Part shown: one piece after another, positions 44,540-51,257 of the stretch | How positions within the stretch are numbered: the stretch's first letter is position 1 | Layout: every line of letters begins with the position of its first letter | From: Coprinopsis marcescibilis | Taxonomy: Eukaryota; Basidiomycota; Agaricomycetes; Agaricales; Psathyrellaceae | DNA length: 51,257 bases | Direction: 5' to 3' | NCBI GenBank assembly: GCA_004369085.1 | Contig: ML210234.1 | Location: forward strand, 1-51,257 | Translations under genes and position numbers: made by a program | The notes under the pieces: model-generated | What the model was told of the DNA's origin: nothing | Databases searched by the model: none | Seen by the model: only the letters and a program-made list of their open reading frames with translations

Positions 44540-45098
44540 ATGGCGGCTGATTATGCTCGTAGTGGCATCGTGCTCACCGTGGTGCTTGATAAATGTACCG
44601 TATCACACCCAGACTTTCTTTTTGAGTGGGGCTCCCTCCAATGCCTCTGGTGGATGCTCAGTTGGCTCAGGATATCAAAGCGATGAACTGGACACTCATC
44701 TGAATAACAGAACGCGAACCTCGCTGGGGGCGGGTCGACTATTTTCAGTCCCACAAGAGTCCGAGGGAGCGGGAGGAAGCAGCCGTCGTCGGCCAGAAGC
44801 GCAAGGTCGATGCCGGGACGGCTGATAAAAACAAAAAGACGAAGAGCGTGAAGAAGACGAAGACTTGATCCTTTTCTTCGTCATAGGACTTGTCTATTAA
44901 TATCTATCGTCTAATCTTAACGTTCTGTTGTATGTCATTCGGATCAAGCGGAGGGTTCTTCGCTGGAATTGTTGCAGCATTTGTGATGGTACTGTGTGGA
45001 GAATGGGGTCTGGAGTTGCAAGTTTTACTCTTCTTCCACCTACTATTAATAGCTAGCAGTCGGTGATGGGGTGAGCCAAAAGGCCGTTCAGGTGGGGT
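44540..45098 (+). pseudogene. Mosaic pseudogene: membrane-gene exon joined to the NAT10 3' end
   Basis: 44540-44732 copies the central exon of the gene at 3369-4520 (ATGGCGGCTGATTATGC, then FLFEWGSLQCLWWML), with stop codons after LRISKR. From 44733 it becomes a copy of NAT10 31545-31897: the lysine-rich tail, the stop, and about 220 bp of 3' flank including tccttttcttcgtcatagga. The junction falls in a shared GTCGACTATT, suggesting microhomology joining. A +2 shift just after the junction breaks the NAT10 frame. An upstream ATG at 44340 opens a 36-codon exon-like stretch that ends in GTGAGT and may belong to the same copy. Confidence 0.8.
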
Positions 45099-45407
45099 TG
45101 TGCTTCTGGAAGAGTTAAAAGTGCAATCGAGGGTGCAAGCTTTGAACGTGGGTGGTTCTTTAGTTCTTCTTTATCGGATACCTCCTTTCATCCATCTCAA
45201 GTGACCTTCAACCTCCTTCTGCTACAGAGTCCCCTCTTTCCCATCCGATAACCTCTCTGGAATCAGTTATAATCTCGAACGCTTGTGAGTCCTCACTCTT
45301 AACGTACCGGCTACTTCTCTCAGCCTGTTCTTCGGTCTCAGCTAGCTCTATCTTAGAGTGTAGACAGACGTCGACGACGGTGGACGGCTAGAACGATTTC
45401 TCGTACG
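45099..45407. other. Promoter region of the carboxylate transporter
   Basis: Intergenic; no coding signal. A short CT-rich tract precedes the start. Confidence 0.4.
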
Positions 45408-48002
45408 ATGGCGCCATACTTTTTGCGCAACCTCGTCCCCCGTAAGGAGAGCAGGGAGAATGCTAGGCCGCTCTTGACCGTTCTCGCCGGGCTGACGTGG
45501 GTCCAGTGGGCGCAGTTTCTATCTGGGTAAGTACATCGTCGGCATGGCGGCGTGGTATCAGGGCTCTGCTCCACGATATCATATCCGATGTATCCATATT
45601 CATATTTCCCGGTGCTGTGTGCGACGCTAACGAACGATGTCCACCTATCTTGGATTTAGATGGCTTGCGTGGACCTGCGACGCCATAGATTTCTTCTCCG
45701 TCTCGCTTAGTGTTGTACATTTGCAAAAGGAGTTTGGGAAAGATACGCATACTATCGTACGTTCTCGCCCATGCTCTCTATTTGGATTATGCAATCTGGA
45801 TAACACTGACATCGAAAATTCGCAGACGACATCGATCACACTCACCCTTCTCTTCCGCTCAGTCGGTGCAGTACGTCCTCGTCGCCACTCCTTCCCCTGG
45901 ACCGCGCTTAACAAACATAACCTCACAGCTCATATTCGGAATCGCATCCGACCGTTTCGGCCGCAAATGGCCCCTCGTCATCAACCTAATCCTCGTAGCA
46001 ATCCTCGAACTAGCCGCCGGGTTCGTATCCACCTTCCCCGCCTTCCTGGCACTGCGCGCCCTCTTCGGGATCGGGATGGGCGGCGTCTGGGGCCTCTCAG
46101 CCAGCACCGCCCTCGAGAACCTGCCAGTCGAAGCACGCGGGATCGCATCCGGCTTTCTGCAGGAGGGGTACGCAGTCGGGTACCTGCTCGCGGCGTGCAT
46201 AAACCTCAAGCTCGTGCCCGCGGTGGACGCCGGCTGGCGCGCGCTCTTCTGGACCGCCGCCGGCATCAGCTTTTTCGCCGCGGGCGTGCGCGCACTCGTA
46301 CCGGAGAGCGAGGTCTTTTTGAAGGCGAAGGAGGAGGAGAGGAAGCGGGGTAAGGTTCGCAGTGCTGGGGAGAAGACGCGGGTGTTTGGGAAGGAACTGG
46401 CGGAGATGCTCAAGAGGCATTGGTTGTTGTGCATTTACGCTGTGCTCTTGATGGCTGGTGAGTTACCCCCTCCTGTCATCGTATCTGGTGTTGTAGAGGG
46501 TGGTACTGAGCCATGGTGGAAACAGGGTTCAACTTCCTGAGCCACGGATCCCAGGTACGTTCTACGATAGTTGAGCGATAAGTTGACTCAAGGTCGACAC
46601 ATTGATAGGATTTATACCCAACATACCTCCAAAGATCCAAGGGATTCCAGCCTGGAGATGCAACCATCGCTACAATCATTGGAAACTGCGTGAGTACCAA
46701 CCAGGTCTTCCCAGTCTCAATGTAAAACTAAACTCGATCACTCACCCTTGTGACTTTCGCCAACCCCACTCCTGACTCGACAGGGCGCCATTAGGTGAGT
46801 GAGAATCTAATACCTTGAGCGCCAATGGCTGACTTACATTCGTAGCGGCGGAATACTAGCAGGGTACCTCAGCCAACACATCGGTCGGCGGCTAACCATC
46901 GTGTACGTCTCTTCTCCCATTTCGTATTTCAGCTTCGCGCTTAACTCCTATCAAATATCTTAAATCTCTATCACGGTCAATCAGGATCTTTGTCTGCATC
47001 GTGGCAGGTCCGTCTCTCATCAATTATGGCATAACCCAAGCTTAAACTTAACCTTCTCTAGTCTTTATCCCACTATGGATTTTACCAACGTCATTCGGCG
47101 CCCTCTCCGCGGGCGCGTTTTTTGTGCAGGTGGGCGTACAAGGCGCATGGGGTGTGGTCAGTCCTTCATTTTCTCCTCCCTCGTTCTCTATTTTCCCCAT
47201 CCACTCTTTCTCCTCGTTCTACAACTGATATCCTTGATCTCTATAGATTCCAATCCAACTAGCAGAAATGTCCCCACCGGCGTTTAGAGCTACTTTCCCG
47301 GGAGTGGCGTACCAGATCGGTAACGTGCGTCTCCCTCACTCTCACTCTCTCCTTCCTTCATTCTCTCAGCTCTCTTCGTCTAAAACGCAACTCGTGCTGA
47401 TCTAAACAACACAGATGATCTCAGCAGCATCTGCGCAAATAGAAGCCAGTACGTCGTATCATATCAACGATCTCCACCTCAGACGCCAGATAGATCTGAC
47501 ATCCACGCGCATAGCCGCAGGAAACAGCTTGCGGGCCACAGTTCTCAACAGGGAGACTGGTCAAATGGAGGATGTACCCGATTATGCAACCGTGCGTCTC
47601 ATTCCAGCTCCAGTGTTTCGTCATGATATATATATGTCGAATTCGTCATTGACAATGCATCTAGGTCCAAGGCATATTCATAGGCTGCGTCGCAGCGTTC
47701 GTCATCGTCATCACCATCCTCGGGCCAGAGTGCGTCTCCATCTCTACCTAGCTCCATCTCTACATCTCCTATGCACTACGACGTTCATCTAACTATACAC
47801 TTCTAGACACCATGGCTCGCATTTCGAGAAACACAAACCTGCGTTTGAGGAGGGTGCAGCGCGGGACGACGAGTCCTCCACAAGGTCCAGCGAGTCAGTT
47901 GCCGGGAACGCCATGGCGGATAGGCAGAGCCCGGACTTGGATTTGAAGAGGGTCGGTCCCACCTCCCCGGTGGAGGCCAGTGCAAGCTCGGAGAAGGTTT
48001 GA
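45408..48002 (+). CDS. JEN1: Monocarboxylate/proton symporter, Jen1 family (MFS)
   Basis: It imports lactate, pyruvate or related monocarboxylates with protons across the plasma membrane. Fifteen exons (45408-45526, 45660-45756, 45826-45870, 45929-46457, 46526-46554, 46609-46689, 46784-46794, 46846-46902, 46985-47007, 47062-47156, 47247-47324, 47415-47448, 47515-47591, 47665-47729, 47807-48002) give 511 residues. The Jen signature NxxS/THxS/TQDxxxT is exact: NFLSHGSQDLYPT at about residues 266-278, split by an intron between Q and D. The MFS loop motif SDRFGRKW and a GMGGVWGLSASTALENLP segment support 12 helices. Exons of 11, 23 and 29 nt are notable. The tail is hydrophilic and acidic/serine-rich. 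Glucose repression would be expected but is not visible here. Confidence 0.92.
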
Positions 48003-48585
48003 GCTCAATGTGAGCTTGACCAAAGTGGTTGCAGCTGCCCGTGCCGCATTAATACCAAATCGTCTGAATTATGAAACGAGGTTATGATGTTATGAACTTT
48101 TGATATTTTGGAGTCTCGTGTATCTTTGATTTGTATACTTGCTAGTTACTGGGTCTGTGGTGTCTGTATCTTGTTGAACTGCCATTGATTAAGTACAACT
48201 GGGCAAAGCCGAGATTCTCGGATACCACAAAGTCACCGCCGCTGACGTCATTACCTTGCTTTCTCAACGAACATGCACCTCGCCTTCCACCTCATATCAT
48301 GCTTGGCCTTAAAGGTGGACTTAGAGGTTTTGCGAATTGCGAGTACCTGTGTTTTCCTCACTCAATGACACATATGTCTTATGCATTGCTTTTCTTTCTG
48401 GCAGCAATACAATAAACTATAATCACTGTATGACAGTATTTATTGTAAAAAACCACGAATCTCAAAGCAAGGTGAGAACCTCGGCATCGCCGAGGCTTCT
48501 ATGATAAATTAATATTAATGTTGTTCAATCGATCGACTTGTATGATTATGCAATGGAATATGATACATATAAAGAGAAAAGGTAG
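48003..48585. other. Intergenic with one small GC hairpin
   Basis: CCTCGGC-ATC-GCCGAGG near 48478-48494 is a perfect 7-bp stem. No gene is supported. Confidence 0.4.
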
Positions 48586-49080
48586 CTAATAGAATGGGTG
48601 GTCGCAGGCTCGTTGAGGACATGCGATAGGGCTCATATACGAAGACCTAAAACCAACCCACTCCCCGCACTCTCTTTTCATCATATTCGCAAAGAGCACG
48701 CGATCCTCTCTGCTCAAATTCCTGTATCTTCCGAAGAAAACTCGTGCGGAACTACCCTGGTAGGTCTCTTGGACAGGAACAATCTCCAGCGGCGCAAGGA
48801 CGCGATACGACCCCATCTCTGCCTCGCTGGTCTTCCGAATAACTTCCGTCCACCGTTGATTTGTGGATATCTAAATGGCTACAGTAAATTGTCCTCTGAC
48901 TCGGGGAATCTTTTCCAGCCTCTGAATGTAATCAAAATGGTTTGCTTGCGCCATCATCAAAAGAAGATCCAAAGAATTCAAACTCCGGCCTTTCTTATAT
49001 CAAAGTGCATTGTCCTCCCCATAAGCGGTGCAACGGTGCATGTGGTCCTCTGTGGCTTGCGCTATCATACGGACGCGTCT
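48586..49080 (-). pseudogene. Decayed inverted paralogue of the orphan gene at 49182-50043
   Basis: The minus-strand frame contains LAPLEIVPVQETYQ, FFGRYRNLSREDRVLFANM and GEWVGF. These match LLPLEIIPVSRVFK, YFELYPHLTKKDRLLFGEF and GEWINY at the C-terminus of the neighbour. Upstream only short pieces such as QANHFDYIQRLEKI remain, interrupted by stops. The pair is head-to-head, so it arose by inverted duplication. It could be a short functional gene with diverged 5' exons, but I find none. Confidence 0.6.
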
Positions 49081-49181
49081 GAGGGGTATAAAGCCTAAGG
49101 CCACGAACCTTGTCCTATCACGTTCAACCAGACCCCACACATAAGACAACCAACATCGTCCTCGACCTCATCGTCCTCAAC

Positions 49182-50043
49182 ATGCCCAAGCAACACAACT
49201 CTCAACCCCTGGGCCGCGCAAACCCAAAGACGAAGAAGAGAAATCCCTATGGCGGCGACCTAACACCGTTCCCGGACCAAGTGTACTCAAAAGTTTCGCA
49301 GCGGTCTTCGACTAGCGCTGCAGCGACCGTACGCATCGATCCATACGAGTGGGTTCGACGGATCACAGCACGAAGGTCTTTCACCTGGGCCAGACGAATC
49401 GGTGCCCTCTCAGACGAAATCTACCTTGGTACATTGCCCAAGGCTCCGAGAGGAGTACAGATGGTCGTCACTGTAGCCAGGCGGGCATGGCCTGATGCAC
49501 AGGTTTACTTGACGGGGCGCAAGCGCTCGGCCGGTAAGTCTGCTCCCTTTTGCTCACGCTCGACTCTCTCCTGACATATTCTATACAGTCCCCAGCAGGG
49601 CTGCACACGATGAAGATGAACAGAACATTGTGGCTGCGGTCTCACTCAGTCTGGAGGACTTCAGGCGATGCGAAATACCCAGAGGCAGGGAGCCGGGGAA
49701 ACATTACGATATCGTCAAGTTCATGATGCAAGCGTGGGTAAATGCGCTCGACGAGGCACTCCTCCACAAGACTCGCATACTGTTGCCACTCGAGATCATC
49801 CCCGTCTCGAGAGTCTTCAAGAGGCTTCCCGCCTTGAAGAAGATGGAAGACTCGGAGAAGGAAGGGGTGGACGTGGTCGGGCAAGGATACTTCGAACTGT
49901 ACCCTCACTTGACCAAGAAGGATCGGCTTCTCTTTGGGGAGTTCTTGAAAACAGGCGATTCTGGGGAGTGGATTAATTACCAAGAAACGCTCTGGGGAAA
50001 GAAACCGTGCCCTCCATGGGTCCTCCCGACCCCTTTAGTGTAG
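49182..50043 (+). CDS. Orphan protein of unknown function, 268 residues
   Basis: Two exons (49182-49533, 49589-50043) joined at a GTAAGT/CAG intron. The N-terminus is basic (NPKTKKRNPYGG). The middle has RARRIGALSDEIYL-like and QMVVTVARRAWPDAQVYL segments, the latter resembling a beta strand plus helix. The C-terminus contains LLPLEIIPV, GYFELYPHLTKKDRLLFGEF and a tryptophan-rich end. No signal peptide, membrane helix or known catalytic motif. The start is the first ATG in frame after an in-frame stop. A decayed paralogue lies head-to-head at 48586-49080. Family not recognised. Confidence 0.65.
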
Positions 50044-50374
50044 AGCAGTACCTTGACCTGATCTTTGCTATATATAGTAGCATTGTTATGAAAATAAGGC
50101 TACTTATTGTACTCTCTGGAAAGAAAAAAACCTGTATTTTCGGGTACAATGGATCCTGACGTCATGATCTACGGGAAATACGCTCAAAGCCTCGTGAAGC
50201 TTGTAGAACATCGCGGAACATCGTGGAATGACCTAGTCATAGCCAGGATATGTATGTCAGACAGTGGGGCGATACGGTGTAGCTATTATTATCGATCGAC
50301 TACTATATATATCAAGCCCTCCTAATGGCAATCAAACCTCCATGTTGAATTGTCTGCAAACGCACTCCTGATAT
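50044..50374. other. Intergenic, no supported gene
   Basis: 3' flank of the orphan gene; nothing recognised. Confidence 0.35.
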
Positions 50375-50587
50375 ATGTCTCTCTTCCCTCACTCTTACGA
50401 GACCACCATATCTGGCGGTCGTTTCACAGGTGTGGCAGGAGACTACCACAACCACCGACACTATCACGACCATTGTCACGGTATCCACAGAAGCGCTCGC
50501 TCTCCGTTCTCAGAGCCCTTTCTACTTTACCATCTTCACGACGACCACGTCGGTAAGCAAATTCACGATTTCTCACTGTGTGATTGA
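50375..50587 (+). pseudogene. Truncated 5' fragment with the GGxFxxVAGDYHN motif
   Basis: The frame encodes ETTISGGRFTGVAGDYHNHR followed by a histidine-rich stretch. The GGxF..VAGD motif is a common N-terminal element of Agaricomycete NACHT/P-loop and effector proteins, and relates to NFSIHGSTINAIGGD in the protein at 36455-37411. Nothing downstream continues the gene, because an LTR copy begins at 50655. It is probably the 5' remnant of a larger gene. Confidence 0.4.
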
Positions 50588-50654
50588 CGGAGGTTGATCC
50601 AGTATGTTTATGTCAAAATTTGCGCTCGCAATGCACCGCTTTGCCATTGCTGTT

Positions 50655-51257
50655 TGTAGAGACTGGGACTTGGCTGCGACCAGCCAAGCCCATCTCTGTT
50701 CTCCTATCACAACACATCTCGCACCCAACAACGCCAACACGGTGCAATCATTTAGGCGCCTGATCACGTGACCACCGAAACTTCGAGATTCCCGCCCATC
50801 GCAAGCATCCCTATGCCCCTTCGAACCATATATCTCCGCCCCAAAACACCTCAACTCCACTCTTTCGATCATCGGGCACCATCTTTGGACTTCATCTCGC
50901 TTCCGAGCACCCAACAAAGCCCAGAATTGGCTTAGTGCGTGGGAAACCGACCCTGAAGACCCAAAATACTCGACACACGGTGAAGATTTCACTTTTAAAT
51001 TCATTCATCGTCACATTTACACCCGTATGTAGCGTTCCATGTCGCACATACGAACATTCTAGAGCCTCTTGGCTCGACTTTCCCCATATTACTTTATTTA
51101 TTTACCTATTTACCAAATAGTCTAGAAACTATAAGTATCTAGACTGAGCGACCCTCTAAGGGCAGCTCTAGCTCACCCCAAGTTTTACCTACTACAGAAC
51201 AATCGAATCTCTACTCCTCTAAAGCCACTGCGCTTTCGCTGATCGGTTCCAGCCAGC
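50655..51257 (+). repeat. 5' part of LTR-like repeat, copy 3 (cut by window end)
   Basis: It begins TGTAGAGACTGGGACT and follows copy 2 (14119 onward) closely, including ggtgcaatcatttaggcgcc and ctcgacacacgg. It runs off the window at gatcggttccagccagc. It could be a solo LTR or the 5' LTR of an element outside the window. Confidence 0.75.

Overview
The window is nuclear DNA of a filamentous basidiomycete, most likely an Agaricomycete. The genes have many short introns (about 48-70 nt, GT..AG, with exons as small as 11-13 nt). The gene content includes a fungal-type seven-helix family, PL14-type polysaccharide lyases, a GSTFuA-like glutathione transferase, a Crinkler (CRN) effector-like protein and a ubiquitin-like-domain protein of a kind I associate with Agaricomycetes. 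No species can be named from this sequence.

Layout. 1-271 is the 3' end of an LTR-like repeat. 318-1917 (-) is an intact medium-chain NADP oxidoreductase. 2695-2767 (-) is an initiator tRNA-Met. 2965-3045 is a hairpin. 3369-4520 (-) is a poorly resolved membrane-protein gene. 5367-5648 (+) is a 93-residue orphan protein. 7730-10928 (+) is a Na+/H+ antiporter of the Nha1 type. 11824-12979 and 20388-21577 (+) are two PL14-like lyases. Between them lie a broken second oxidoreductase (13026-15370, -) carrying a 730-bp solo-LTR-like insertion with a CTGT duplication, a tandem 157-bp duplication, a glutathione transferase (16528-17360) and a secreted beta-lactamase-fold serine hydrolase (17631-20011). 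22465-23931 and 24510-26131 (+) are tandem 7TM paralogues. 26400-26678 (-) is a second copy of the orphan protein, and 27420-27492 (+) is an identical second initiator tRNA. 27645-31677 (+) is the NAT10/Kre33 rRNA acetyltransferase.

From about 31.9 to 45.1 kb the DNA is accessory. It holds a CAAGTGA-rich transposon-like stretch, a decayed Nha1 copy (32764-34252, -) split by an 808-bp Tc1/mariner-type element with TA duplication, and three different tandem-repeat arrays (34.5-36.35 kb). Next come a ubiquitin-like-domain gene (36455-37411, -), a stretch of fragmentary coding signals (37.7-42.0 kb), a CRN protein with two ubiquitin-like modules, a PD-(D/E)xK nuclease-like segment and a kinase-like domain (42116-44238, -), and a mosaic pseudogene made of the 3.4-4.5 kb membrane gene and the tail of NAT10 (44540-45098). 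45408-48002 (+) is a Jen1-type monocarboxylate transporter. 49182-50043 (+) is an orphan gene with a decayed inverted paralogue beside it. The window ends inside a third LTR copy (50655-51257).

The window is dominated by local duplication: nine gene or gene-fragment families are present twice. I see no operon-like pathway. The strongest candidate for an unusual system is the CRN protein with its tandem Ubl modules. The strongest unexplained DNA structure is the 143-bp repeat array, whose hairpin stems differ between units by paired, compensating changes. Exon coordinates below were worked out by hand from splice signals; for most genes the summed exon length is a multiple of three.
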